Assembly (NCBI GenBank): GCA_963775505.1
Contig: CAVZIL010000008.1
Location: forward strand, 670,045-734,044
Length of the DNA: 64,000 nt
Direction of reading: 5' to 3'
Source: JAIBJN01 sp963775505
GTDB taxonomy: Bacteria > Actinomycetota > Thermoleophilia > Gaiellales > Gaiellaceae
Both the position numbers and the translations under genes were made by a program. Position 1 is the first letter of the stretch. The number at the start of each line of letters is the position of its first letter. Below are positions 54,128-62,259 of the stretch, piece by piece. The notes beneath the pieces were generated by a model. It was not told the origin of the DNA. It saw only the letters and a list, made by a program, of their open reading frames with translations, and searched no databases.

Positions 54128-54571
54128 CTACGTGGCTGTGCCGGTTTCGAGCAGCGTCTTGAGGCGCGCGTAGCCCCGGTCGAGGTTCTTCTGGGTCGTC
54201 CGGGCGATCATCGGCTGGAGGAGCCGCATGGAGCCGATCGGGCGGCCGGTCACCGAGGCGTTGACCTGCGTGCCGCCGTCCCGGCCGGCGAACTGGAACT
54301 CGAGCGTCGTGGGGAACGGGCCCGACGTGCTCTCGACCTTCATCCGCGTCGGCGGCTCGTGCTCGACGATCTCCCAGGTGTACTCGTAGTCCTTGCCCAT
54401 CGAGCGCAGCTTCGTGCGGACCGTGCTCCCGACTCCGATCGGCTCCGGGGACGTCAACTCCTCGCTGTCCACGCTGTCGTCCCAGCGCGGCCGGTTCCGG
54501 ACGTCGGAGACGAACTCGAACACCTCGTCGAGCGGACGGGCGATGAGCACCTCGACCCTGCTCGTGAACAC
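54128..54571 (-). CDS. SRPBCC (START-like) domain protein
   Basis: A 147-residue hydrophobic-ligand-binding fold: TSRVEVLIARPLDEVFEFVS, then DVRNRPRWDDSVDSEELTSP and a middle beta sheet with YEYTWEIVEHEPPTRMKVES. This is typical of polyketide-cyclase-like or SRPBCC proteins that bind small hydrophobic compounds. The GTG at 54571 gives the standard start; a longer open frame to 54799 is unrelated. GGGAGAG lies upstream. It is followed by the LtrA gene and may be cotranscribed. Confidence 0.82.
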   Translation of the reverse strand: MFTSRVEVLIARPLDEVFEFVSDVRNRPRWDDSVDSEELTSPEPIGVGSTVRTKLRSMGKDYEYTWEIVEHEPPTRMKVESTSGPFPTTLEFQFAGRDGGTQVNASVTGRPIGSMRLLQPMIARTTQKNLDRGYARLKTLLETGTAT

Positions 54572-54683
54572 GGCTCTCCCTCTCGCGAGTCGGTCAAGGA
54601 TAACGCGACCCGGGCGCTGGTTCGCAGCCCTGAAGCGTTCGCCTGATTGGGGTCTGCTCGGGCGGGGTAGGGGATCAGGCGGA

Positions 54684-54860
54684 ATGGAAGCGCTCACGCC
54701 AGAGCTCATCGGGAGCGTGCCGGTCACCGCCGGGCTCGGGCTGCTCATGGTCTGGCTCGCCCGCTCGCAGAACCTCGTCGAGCGGCGTGACGAGGACAAG
54801 CGCTGTCCGTCCTGCGGGCTTCACGTCCGCTGGGACGGATCGTGCGGATGCACTCGGTGA
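54684..54860 (+). CDS. Small membrane protein with zinc-ribbon tail
   Basis: A 58-residue protein: one helix (LIGSVPVTAGLGLLMVWLA), a charged linker, and a C-terminal ribbon CPSCGLHVRWDGSCGC that could hold zinc with four cysteines. The ATG has GGCGGA before it and no strong ribosome site. It is divergent from the SRPBCC gene. The motif pattern makes it more likely a gene than a chance frame, but I do not recognise the family. Confidence 0.5.
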   Translation: MEALTPELIGSVPVTAGLGLLMVWLARSQNLVERRDEDKRCPSCGLHVRWDGSCGCTR

Positions 54861-54921
54861 CTCCCGGTCGCCGACCTCGAGGTCGCCGTGCGGCTCCCCC
54901 GAGGTCGACGTAGCTCGGTGC

Positions 54922-54987
54922 CTAGAAGATCAGGATGAGCAGGACGATGATGAGGATGACGGTCAGAAGTCCAGCGCCGATGTACAT
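54922..54987 (-). CDS. 21-residue hydrophobic membrane peptide
   Basis: A very short gene with an excellent ribosome site (AAAGGAG, six bases before ATG 54987). The peptide starts MYIGAGLLTV and continues with Ile, Leu and Val to a final Phe, with no charged residue after the start, enough for one membrane-spanning helix. Tiny hydrophobic proteins like this occur widely in soil Actinomycetota and are usually unannotated. The strong site and full hydrophobicity support a real gene, though no partner is evident. Confidence 0.6.
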   Translation of the reverse strand: MYIGAGLLTVILIIVLLILIF

Positions 54988-55058
54988 TCGTTCTCCTTTC
55001 TGGCTCACGGGCCGTCCTACCCCCGACACCCGGGTTCTCAAACAGAGCTCGCGCCTCC

Positions 55059-56072
55059 GTGCCACGCCTGCGCCGTAGCGACTGCTCGAAGCCGGGAATC
55101 TCCAGGCGGCGGCGTGGCCGCGGTTTCGAGTACCGCCGGGAGGACGGCCGGCCGCTCCGAGACCGGCGCGAGCTCGAGCGGATCCGCTCGCTGGCGGTTC
55201 CGCCCGCGTGGACGGAAGTGTGGATCTGCGCCGATCCGCTCGGCCATCTCCAGGCCACCGGAGTGGACTCGGCCGGACGGCGGCAGTACCTCTACCACGA
55301 CGCCTGGCGCGCGCGGCGCGACCGGGAGAAGTTCGAGCGCATGCTCGACTTCGCCGTAGCCCTCGGGCCTCTCCGGACGCAGACGAGCCGCTGGCTCGCC
55401 GGCGACGGCCTCGGACGCGAGCGCGTGCTCTCCTGCTCGGTCCGCCTGCTCGATCTCGGCTTCTTCAGGATCGGGAGCGAGGCCTACGCCGATGACAACG
55501 GCAGCTTCGGCCTCGCGACGATGCTGCGTTCGCACGTGGCGCTTCGGGACGACCACGTCGTGACCTTCGACTACCCGGCCAAGGGAGGGAAGCGTCGCGT
55601 CCAGTCCGTGGTCGACCCCGAGGCGTTCGACGTCGTCGCGGCGCTCAAGCGTCGCCGGGCGAAGGGCGACGAGCTGCTCGCCTACCGGTACGGGCGGCGC
55701 TGGGTGGACGTCACCTCGGTGGACGTCAACGAGTTCATCCAGGAGCTGACGGGCGGGCCCTACACCGCCAAGGACTTCCGGACGTGGAACGCGACGGTGC
55801 TGGCAGCGTCCTCGCTCGCGCTACTGGGCCGGGAGGCGAAGAGCGCCACCGCTCGGAAGCGGGTGGTCTCCCTGGCGATCCAGGAAGTCGCCCGCTACCT
55901 GGGCAACACGCCCGCGGTCTGCCGCTCCTCCTACGTCGACCCGCGCGTCGTCGACCGTTTCAACGCCGGCCAGACGGTCCTTCCCGACCTCGAGCGGCTG
56001 CCCCTGGAGCTGCCCGAGGCCGAGCGCCGGGAGAGAATCGAGCGGGCGGTGCTCGGACTCCTGCGCGACTGA
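55059..56072 (+). CDS. DNA topoisomerase IB (poxvirus-like)
   Basis: A 337-residue type IB topoisomerase that relaxes supercoils through a 3'-phosphotyrosine link. The N-terminal domain has VPPAWTEVWICADPLGHLQA. Catalytic features are RRQYLYHDAWRARRD (first Arg region), GSFGLATMLRSHV, FDYPAKGGKRR (Lys on the beta hairpin), AKDFRTWNATVLAA (second Arg, with Asn replacing the vaccinia His as is usual in bacteria), and RSSYVDPRVVD with the nucleophilic Tyr. Length is usual for bacterial members. The GTG start at 55059 has no clear ribosome site. Confidence 0.92.
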   Translation: MPRLRRSDCSKPGISRRRRGRGFEYRREDGRPLRDRRELERIRSLAVPPAWTEVWICADPLGHLQATGVDSAGRRQYLYHDAWRARRDREKFERMLDFAVALGPLRTQTSRWLAGDGLGRERVLSCSVRLLDLGFFRIGSEAYADDNGSFGLATMLRSHVALRDDHVVTFDYPAKGGKRRVQSVVDPEAFDVVAALKRRRAKGDELLAYRYGRRWVDVTSVDVNEFIQELTGGPYTAKDFRTWNATVLAASSLALLGREAKSATARKRVVSLAIQEVARYLGNTPAVCRSSYVDPRVVDRFNAGQTVLPDLERLPLELPEAERRERIERAVLGLLRD

Positions 56073-56113
56073 AGGATGTTTCGGCGCCCGTTGCTCTCGG
56101 GAAGAGATGCGCC

Positions 56114-58324
56114 GTGTCGCGCATCTTCTCCTCGGTCGTAGTTCGCCTGCGACACCTCGTGCTGGCCGGCTGGATCGCGGCCGCGGTGGCGACGACCGTC
56201 TACCTCCCCGGGCTGGGAAGCGGGGAGCCGCTCGAGCTCGGCGGGCTGATCCCCGACGACTCGCCCGCCGTGCAGGCGGGCGCGCGCTCCCAGGAGCTCT
56301 TCGCGGTCCCGCTGATCGCGGACACTGCCGTCGTCGAGCGCGATCCCGGCGGCCTCGCTGCGGAGGAGCAGACCGCGATCGTCGACCGCGCCGTGGACGC
56401 GACCACCCAGGACGCCGAGGGCGACGAGATCGCGCTCGCGCTCCCGATCCTGAACACGCAGGAGCTCTTTCCCGGCTCAGAGGAGGACGGGACGACTGCG
56501 GTCACGCACCTCTTCTTCTCCGGGGGCGCCAGCCTCAGCAGTCGCGTCGGGATCGCGCAGGAGTACGCGGCAGGCTCCGAGGTCGACGGGTTCGCCGGCG
56601 TCACGGGGCCCGCACCCGCTCGCCTCGCCCAGTTCGAGGAGATCGAGAACGCGCTGCCGCTCGTCGAGGGCGCGACGGTCGCGGTCATCGCGCTCGTCGT
56701 CGGCCTCACCTTTCGCTCGCTCGGCGCCCCGCTCCTGACGCTCGTGGCCGCGGGCATCGCCTTCCTCGTCTCCCGCGGCCTGATCCCGTGGGTCGGCGAG
56801 CGTCTCGGGGCCGGAGTCCCGCAGGAGGTCGAGCCGCTCGTCGTCGCCCTCACGCTCGGCGTGGTGACGGACTACGCGATCTTCTTCCTCGCCGCGTGCC
56901 GGCGTCGGCTCGCCGCGGGCGAAGAGCGCCTCGAGGCGGCGCGCCGCTCCTGCACGATCGTCGCTCCAATCGTAACCACGGCCGGGCTGATCGTCGTCAC
57001 CGGCACGGCCGCCCTCGTCGTCGGAGAGCTCGAGTTCTTCCGCGCGTTCGGACCTGCACTCGCAATCACCGCCGCGGTCGCCCTCGCCGTCTCGGTGACC
57101 TTCGTACCGGCGAGTCTCGCGATCCTGGGGCGCGCCGCCTTCTGGCCCTCCCTCGATCGGCGGGCGGACGACGCGATCGACCCGGAGCGCCCGACGCAGG
57201 TGCGCTCGGCGGCAAGCCGGTTGCTCACCTCGCGGCCGGTCTCCGCACTCGTCGCGCTCGCGACCATCGCCGTCCTCCTCGCCGCCGCGACGGGGCTGCG
57301 TGAGACGAAGCTCGGCATGCGCCTCGGAAGCGGCCTTCCCGCCGACTCGGAGGTCCAGCAGGCGGCGGAGGCGGCGGCCCAGGGCTTCGCCCCGGGCGTC
57401 CTCGCGCCCGCGATCGTGCTCGTCGAAGGAGAGGCGGTCGCCGATCGCCGGGACGAGCTCACGCGGCTCGAGGACGCCGTCGGCGAGGTTCCCGGAGTGG
57501 CCGGCACACTCGGGCCGGGCACGATCCCGGCCGACGTGGACGGCGAGGTCATGGTGTCGGAGGACGGGAACGCCGCCCGCCTGGCCGTCGTCCTTGACGA
57601 CTCGCCGCTCGACTCGAGGGCGATCGAGACCGTGAACCGGCTCGACGACCGGCTGCCGGAGCTCCTCCGCGAGTCCGGCCTCGGGCAGCACGAGGCGGCG
57701 CTCGCAGGGCAGACGGCGATCGCGGCCGACACCGTCGAGGGGATCGTCGACAGCTCGGTCCTCGTGGGAGCGGTCGTGCTGGCCCTCAACGTCATCCTGT
57801 TGGCGGTCTTCCTCCGCGCCGTCCTCGCGCCCCTCTACCTCGTCGCCGCGAGCGTCCTCTCCGTGGCCGCGACGCTGGGGCTGACGACGTACTTCTTCCA
57901 GGGCTACCTGGGGCACAGCGACCTGACGTACTACGTCCCGTTCGCCGCCGGTGTGCTCCTCGTCTCGCTCGGCTCCGACTACAACGTCTTCGTGGCGGGG
58001 CGGATCTGGCAGGAGGCCGATCGGCGGCCCCTGCGGGAGGCGATCGCGGTGGCCGCCCCAGGCGCCTCGCGGGCAATCGGGGTCGCCGGGCTCGCTCTCG
58101 CGCTCTCGTTCGCCATGCTCGCACTCGTGCCGGTGGACGGGTTTCGCGAGTTCGCGTTCATGATGGGGGTGGGGGTGATGCTGGAGACCTTCCTCGTCCG
58201 GCCGCTGCTCATTCCCGCTCTCGTGGCCCTCTTCGGCGAGGCCGGTACCTGGCCGAGCAGAGGTTTTGGCCGCCGCCGATCGGGGCATCCTGTCCGGGTG
58301 TCCGGAGGAGGTGAATCCGCTTGA
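56114..58324 (+). CDS. MMPL/RND-family transporter
   Basis: A 736-residue exporter of about 12 helices in two repeats. The first helix follows VSRIFSSVVVRLRHLVLAGW, then a large outside domain. The core motifs are GVVTDYAIFFLAACRRRLAA in the first half and LGSDYNVFVAGRIWQEADRR in the second; each carries the proton-relay Asp-Tyr. Such proteins export lipids or drugs with proton-motive force. The GTG at 56114 was chosen since it gives the normal N terminus; earlier in-frame sequence overlaps the topoisomerase gene. The stop overlaps the next start (TTGA). Confidence 0.9.
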   Translation: MSRIFSSVVVRLRHLVLAGWIAAAVATTVYLPGLGSGEPLELGGLIPDDSPAVQAGARSQELFAVPLIADTAVVERDPGGLAAEEQTAIVDRAVDATTQDAEGDEIALALPILNTQELFPGSEEDGTTAVTHLFFSGGASLSSRVGIAQEYAAGSEVDGFAGVTGPAPARLAQFEEIENALPLVEGATVAVIALVVGLTFRSLGAPLLTLVAAGIAFLVSRGLIPWVGERLGAGVPQEVEPLVVALTLGVVTDYAIFFLAACRRRLAAGEERLEAARRSCTIVAPIVTTAGLIVVTGTAALVVGELEFFRAFGPALAITAAVALAVSVTFVPASLAILGRAAFWPSLDRRADDAIDPERPTQVRSAASRLLTSRPVSALVALATIAVLLAAATGLRETKLGMRLGSGLPADSEVQQAAEAAAQGFAPGVLAPAIVLVEGEAVADRRDELTRLEDAVGEVPGVAGTLGPGTIPADVDGEVMVSEDGNAARLAVVLDDSPLDSRAIETVNRLDDRLPELLRESGLGQHEAALAGQTAIAADTVEGIVDSSVLVGAVVLALNVILLAVFLRAVLAPLYLVAASVLSVAATLGLTTYFFQGYLGHSDLTYYVPFAAGVLLVSLGSDYNVFVAGRIWQEADRRPLREAIAVAAPGASRAIGVAGLALALSFAMLALVPVDGFREFAFMMGVGVMLETFLVRPLLIPALVALFGEAGTWPSRGFGRRRSGHPVRVSGGGESA

Positions 58325-58629
58325 CGAACAGCCCCGACACGCTCGCGCTCCTCTTCTTCACGTCCAGCCGCTCCGGCCCGGCCCGGCGAATGGACAGCCT
58401 GCTGGCGCAGCTGACGCGCAAGGAGCGCGGCAAGCTCCGCGTGGTGACGGTGGACGCCGACGCGTGCGTCTCGCTGACGGAGGCGCTCGGCGTGGGAGAG
58501 GTGCCCACGCTCGTCTTGCTTCGCGACGGGCGTCCGGTGGCACGGATCGAGGGCCGCGCGAGCGGCTCTGAGATCGACGCCATGATCCGGCAGCACCTGC
58601 CCGACGCGTCGGACGCTCGAGCGGCCTGA
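58321..58629 (+). CDS. Thioredoxin-fold protein lacking the redox CxxC
   Basis: A 102-residue thioredoxin-like protein: LALLFFTSSRSGPARRMDSL in the place of the usual WCGPC active site, VVTVDADACVSLTEALGVGE, and the cis-proline loop VPTLVLLRDGRPVARIEG. The CxxC pair is replaced by Ser and Arg/Pro, so it cannot do disulphide exchange in the usual way and may be a binding or chaperone-like module. The TTG start overlaps the MMPL stop, giving coupling. A small zinc protein follows. Confidence 0.75.
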   Translation: MTNSPDTLALLFFTSSRSGPARRMDSLLAQLTRKERGKLRVVTVDADACVSLTEALGVGEVPTLVLLRDGRPVARIEGRASGSEIDAMIRQHLPDASDARAA

Positions 58630-58643
58630 AGAAAGGAGAGCTC

Positions 58644-58886
58644 ATGGCCACCTGTGACGTCTGCGGCAACGACTACGACAAGAGCTTCGAGGTTTTGCTG
58701 GCGGGCGAGCGCCGCACGTTCGACAGCTTCGAGTGCGCGATCCACGCGCTCGCGCCGACCTGTGCCCACTGCGGTTGCAGGGTCATCGGCCACGGCGTCG
58801 AGCACGACGGAACGATCTTCTGCTGCGCCCACTGCGCCGAGGCCGAGAACGTCCACGGCTTGACCGACCGAGTGAGCGCGGGCTGA
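58644..58886 (+). CDS. Small zinc-ribbon protein (TRASH/treble-clef-like)
   Basis: An 80-residue protein with cysteines in the pattern CDVCGNDYDKSFEV, FDSFECAIHALAPTCAHCGC, and FCCAHCAEAENVHG. Two metal sites are plausible. Proteins of this form are common next to stress or membrane genes in Actinomycetota, without known function. GAAAGGAG lies nine bases before the ATG. It lies 14 bp after the thioredoxin-fold gene in the same direction. Confidence 0.75.
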   Translation: MATCDVCGNDYDKSFEVLLAGERRTFDSFECAIHALAPTCAHCGCRVIGHGVEHDGTIFCCAHCAEAENVHGLTDRVSAG

Positions 58887-58898
58887 GCCGGGTCCTGA

Positions 58899-59558
58899 TC
58901 ACACCGAGATGCTCACGGGGAACGTCGCCAGCCAGATGACGGTGCCGACGAGGACGAAGACTCCGAAGGCGAGCAGCGCCACGCGAAGGCGGTGCGTCCT
59001 GAACTTCGCAGCCATGCCGGCGAAGAACAGGGCGGTTGCGAAGAGGACGACGGCGAGCACGTAGTTGGTCGCCCGCTGGACGTTCGCCCTGGCCTGGGCC
59101 GAGAGAGCATCAGCCTCTGCCTCAAGGCGCTGCGCCTCCTCCCTCGCGGCCACCTTGTACTCGGGCATGGCGAACGGCGTCAGCGGCGCATCCGGGTTCT
59201 GGAGCGGCCTCGTGGCGATCCACGCGTCCATCGCCGGCTTGAACTCCGCGCGGAAGCGCCTGAAGTAGAAGTCGGCCAGCTCGGTCTGCTCCTGGGCGTA
59301 GGCATCCACCCACTGGGTGAACGTCGCCACGTCGATTTGTGTCTGAGCGTTCGCGAGGCTCCCAGCACGCGTCGACTCGATCCGCGCGGCGTTGGCCCGG
59401 CTGAACGCCTTTGCCTGCTCTCCGTTCCACCGGCTCGCCTGGTAGCCGCTCCATGCAGTGGCGACCGTGGCGAGGGCCAGGAGCACGGCTGCGACCGTCT
59501 CCACGCGGTCGGTCTTCTTCTCGCCCGCCTCGCTACTCAGGGGGATTCCCCTCGGCAT
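58899..59558 (-). CDS. DUF4337-like membrane protein
   Basis: A 219-residue protein with an N-terminal helix (RVETVAAVLLALATVATAWS), a central helical, charged region of about 110 residues probably outside the lipid (SGYQASRWNGEQAKAFSRAN and on), and two C-terminal helices (YVLAVVLFATALFFAGMAAK and VALLAFGVFVLVGTVIWLA). This resembles DUF4337 proteins, but I am not certain. The ATG lies inside the end of the preceding DUF4239-like gene (26-bp overlap), so the two are coupled and may form a complex. Confidence 0.65.
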   Translation of the reverse strand: MPRGIPLSSEAGEKKTDRVETVAAVLLALATVATAWSGYQASRWNGEQAKAFSRANAARIESTRAGSLANAQTQIDVATFTQWVDAYAQEQTELADFYFRRFRAEFKPAMDAWIATRPLQNPDAPLTPFAMPEYKVAAREEAQRLEAEADALSAQARANVQRATNYVLAVVLFATALFFAGMAAKFRTHRLRVALLAFGVFVLVGTVIWLATFPVSISV

Positions 59559-60360
59559 CGCACGGAATCGGAACCTCGCTTCCGATGGCGTCGAGCGCCT
59601 CGTCCACGATGCGCAGCGTCCGCTCCATGGCGACGGGCCGGAGGCCTCCGACATCCGAGTGGAACGGGCTGTTGAGAAAGTTGAGGAGGAGGAGCATCAG
59701 CACGATCACCGACGTGACCGAGCCCATGAGGACGGCCTGGGTGAGAGCTCGCTCGCCGCTGTCGGCGAAGAAGAGCATGTACACGAAGATGACGATCGAG
59801 ATGAAGAGGAGGACGATCCATAGCGGCGTCGGGATCACGCCGACCGCCCCATGGATCCGGTCGAGGCGACCCTCCTCGCGAGCCGACGTCTGGTCGAGCC
59901 ACTTGTCGTAGGCGGACTGCTCGCTCGCAGTACTCGGCTCGACGTCCTGCAGCGTGCGAAACATCGCGACTCCCCAGGGATTAATCGCGTCGCCGAGCGT
60001 CCCGGCCTCCATTCGCTCCCATTCGTCGTTCACCACCGAGCGCCCGTAGCAGACAAGCTCACCCGTCAGATCGGAAGTGGTTACAGCCGGAAAGAACTGG
60101 GCCGTCTGCACCTGCTGCGTCACCACCAGCGCCTCGGCCTCCGCGCCTGTCCGCGACTGGTCGTAGCTCGTGAACGTGAGGAAGATGATGAAGCCGAGCA
60201 GGATCGAGAAGCCGGTCGCCAGCACGCCGAAGACGCCGGAGGCACGGTCCCCGTCGGAGAAGTAGCTCCCCTCGGGGGCTCGCCGGCGGACGAGCAGCAT
60301 CGCCGCGACGGCAAGGGCGGTCGCCCCTGCGGTGACGAGGAATCCCCAGAGCAGGTTCAC
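59533..60360 (-). CDS. DUF4239-like (bestrophin-related) membrane protein
   Basis: A 275-residue protein: N-terminal helix, then FGVLATGFSILLGFIIFLTF with the TSYDQSRTGAEAEAL segment typical of DUF4239, a central outside/cytosolic part, and two C-terminal helices (LWIVLLFISIVIFVYMLFFA and VLMGSVTSVIVLMLLLLNFL). The family is remotely linked to bestrophin chloride channels but its role is unproved. The ATG at 60360 precedes the first helix directly. It is cotranscribed with the DUF4337-like gene. Confidence 0.75.
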   Translation of the reverse strand: MNLLWGFLVTAGATALAVAAMLLVRRRAPEGSYFSDGDRASGVFGVLATGFSILLGFIIFLTFTSYDQSRTGAEAEALVVTQQVQTAQFFPAVTTSDLTGELVCYGRSVVNDEWERMEAGTLGDAINPWGVAMFRTLQDVEPSTASEQSAYDKWLDQTSAREEGRLDRIHGAVGVIPTPLWIVLLFISIVIFVYMLFFADSGERALTQAVLMGSVTSVIVLMLLLLNFLNSPFHSDVGGLRPVAMERTLRIVDEALDAIGSEVPIPCDAEGNPPE

Positions 60361-60568
60361 GGTCGACCGCGAACCCTAATCAGGAGCGCTCTCCGCGAGC
60401 AAGCCGACGACGAGCCCGAGGACGACCTGGAGGCCGATCGGCTCGTGCACGTGGCCTGGGTCGAACGGGGCTCCGAGCTCGTCCTACGTTCTCGCCTCGG
60501 AGAAGACGAGCGCGGGCGCCCTCGTGCCGCCGTGATCCACTTTCAACGTTCGGCCCCCGTAGTGGAGA

Positions 60569-62197
60569 ATGGCGCTCGTGACGACCGCTGAGACTGCCCA
60601 GTCGGCACGCGCGAGCGGCGCGACGCTGGTGTTGCTGACGTTGGCCGCGGGCCAGTTCTTGATGACGCTGGACACCTCGGTCATGAACGTCTCGATCGCG
60701 ACGGTGGCGGAAGACGTGGGGACGACGGTGACCGGGATTCAGGGGGCGATCACTGCGTACACGCTGGTGATGGCGGCGTCGATGATCACGGCCGCGAAGG
60801 TGGGGGCGATGATCGGGCGCAAGCGGGCCTTCGCGATCGGCTGCGTCATCTACGGGTGCGGGTCGTTCATAACGGCGCTCGCGCCGAGTCTGGAGGTGTT
60901 GCTGTTCGGCTGGTCGTTCCTGGAGGGGATCGGCGCCGCCCTGATCCTGCCCGCGATCGTCGCGCTGGTGGCCGGAAACTTCGCGGTCGAGCGCCGGCCG
61001 GCCGCCTACGGCCTGGTCGCGGCTGCGGGCGCGATCGCGATCGCCGTCGGGCCGCTGATCGGAGGCTTCTTCACGACCTACTTCTCCTGGCGCTGGGTTT
61101 TCGCCGGCGAAGTCGTGCTCGTGCTCATCATCCTGCTTCTGACGCGCCGGATCGCAGACGCTCCGCCCGAGGAGCGTCCACAGCTCGACGTGGTCGGCGC
61201 CGTCCTCTCCGCGCTCGGGCTCGGGCTGCTCGTCTTCGGTGTCCTCCGCTCGGGCGAGTGGGGCTGGATTCAGCCCAAGGAGGGGGGCCCCTCCTGGGCA
61301 GGGTTGTCGCCGACCGTGTGGCTGATCCTGGCCGGACTGTTCGTTATCTGGCTCTTCTTTCGCTGGCAGGCTCGGCGGGAGTCGCGGGGCGAGGAGCCGC
61401 TCGTGCGCCCGGCCATGTTGCGCAACCCGCAGCTCAACGGCGGCCTGATCATGTTCTTCTTCCAGTACCTCGTCCAGGCTGGCTTCTTCTTCGTCGTGCC
61501 GCTGTTTCTCTCCGTCTGTCTGGGCCTGTCCGCCCTCGAGACGGGTGCGCGGCTGTTGCCGCTCTCGGTCACCCTGCTCGCAGCTGCGATCGGAATCCCC
61601 CGCTTCCTGCCCGACATCTCGCCGCGCCTCGTCGTCCGCACCGGCCTGCTCGCCCTGCTCGCGGGCACGCTCGTGCTACTCGGGGCGCTGGACGCGGACG
61701 CCGGGCCGGAGATCGTGGCCGTGCCTCTGCTTCTGATTGGGCTCGGGATCGGCGCGCTCGCCTCACAACTCGGAGCCGTCACCGTCAGCGCCGTCCCAGA
61801 CGACGAGGCTCCCGAGGTAGGCGGCGTGCAGAACACGGCGACGAACCTGGGCGCCTCGATGGGCACTGCATTGGCCGGCTCGCTCCTGATCGCCACCCTG
61901 ACCTCGTCCTTCCTGGCCAACATCGAGCAGAGCCCGGCAATCCCCTCCCAGGTGAAGGCCCAGGCCCAGGTCGAGCTGGCCGGTGGCGTGCCGTTCATCT
62001 CTGACGCCGATCTCGAAGAAGCACTCGACGAGGCCGGCGCCGAGACGGAGACAAGCGAAGCCGCTATGGCCGCCTACCAAGACGCGCGCATCGACGGCCT
62101 TCGCTCCGCCCTCGCCATCCTCGCGTTGCTTGCGATCGTGGCCCTGTTCTTCGCCCAACGCATCCCGACGACCCAGCCTCGGGGAGCGCCAACGTAG
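60569..62197 (+). CDS. MFS drug/proton antiporter, DHA2 (14-helix) family
   Basis: A 542-residue exporter of the EmrB/QacA type. Motif D1 is LDTSVMNVSIATVAEDVG, motif A is KVGAMIGRKRAFAIG, and motif C is AAGAIAIAVGPLIGGFFTTY; 14 hydrophobic segments are present. Charged residues in the first helix (LDTSVMNV) match proton-coupled multidrug exporters. The ATG at 60569 has no perfect ribosome site (GTGGAGAATGG gives a weak GGAG). No regulator lies next to it; the 208 bp upstream hold no clear gene. Confidence 0.92.
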   Translation: MALVTTAETAQSARASGATLVLLTLAAGQFLMTLDTSVMNVSIATVAEDVGTTVTGIQGAITAYTLVMAASMITAAKVGAMIGRKRAFAIGCVIYGCGSFITALAPSLEVLLFGWSFLEGIGAALILPAIVALVAGNFAVERRPAAYGLVAAAGAIAIAVGPLIGGFFTTYFSWRWVFAGEVVLVLIILLLTRRIADAPPEERPQLDVVGAVLSALGLGLLVFGVLRSGEWGWIQPKEGGPSWAGLSPTVWLILAGLFVIWLFFRWQARRESRGEEPLVRPAMLRNPQLNGGLIMFFFQYLVQAGFFFVVPLFLSVCLGLSALETGARLLPLSVTLLAAAIGIPRFLPDISPRLVVRTGLLALLAGTLVLLGALDADAGPEIVAVPLLLIGLGIGALASQLGAVTVSAVPDDEAPEVGGVQNTATNLGASMGTALAGSLLIATLTSSFLANIEQSPAIPSQVKAQAQVELAGGVPFISDADLEEALDEAGAETETSEAAMAAYQDARIDGLRSALAILALLAIVALFFAQRIPTTQPRGAPT

Positions 62198-62259
62198 CCG
62201 AGGCGCAAGCGGGACGCGTCTAGCAGCTTCCTCATGGAGTGCGATGGAGCCGATGGAGT

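Noticed and set aside
60361..60568. A possible small gene before the MFS exporter
   Set aside because: A frame stays open here but has no start with a ribosome site and no recognisable sequence.
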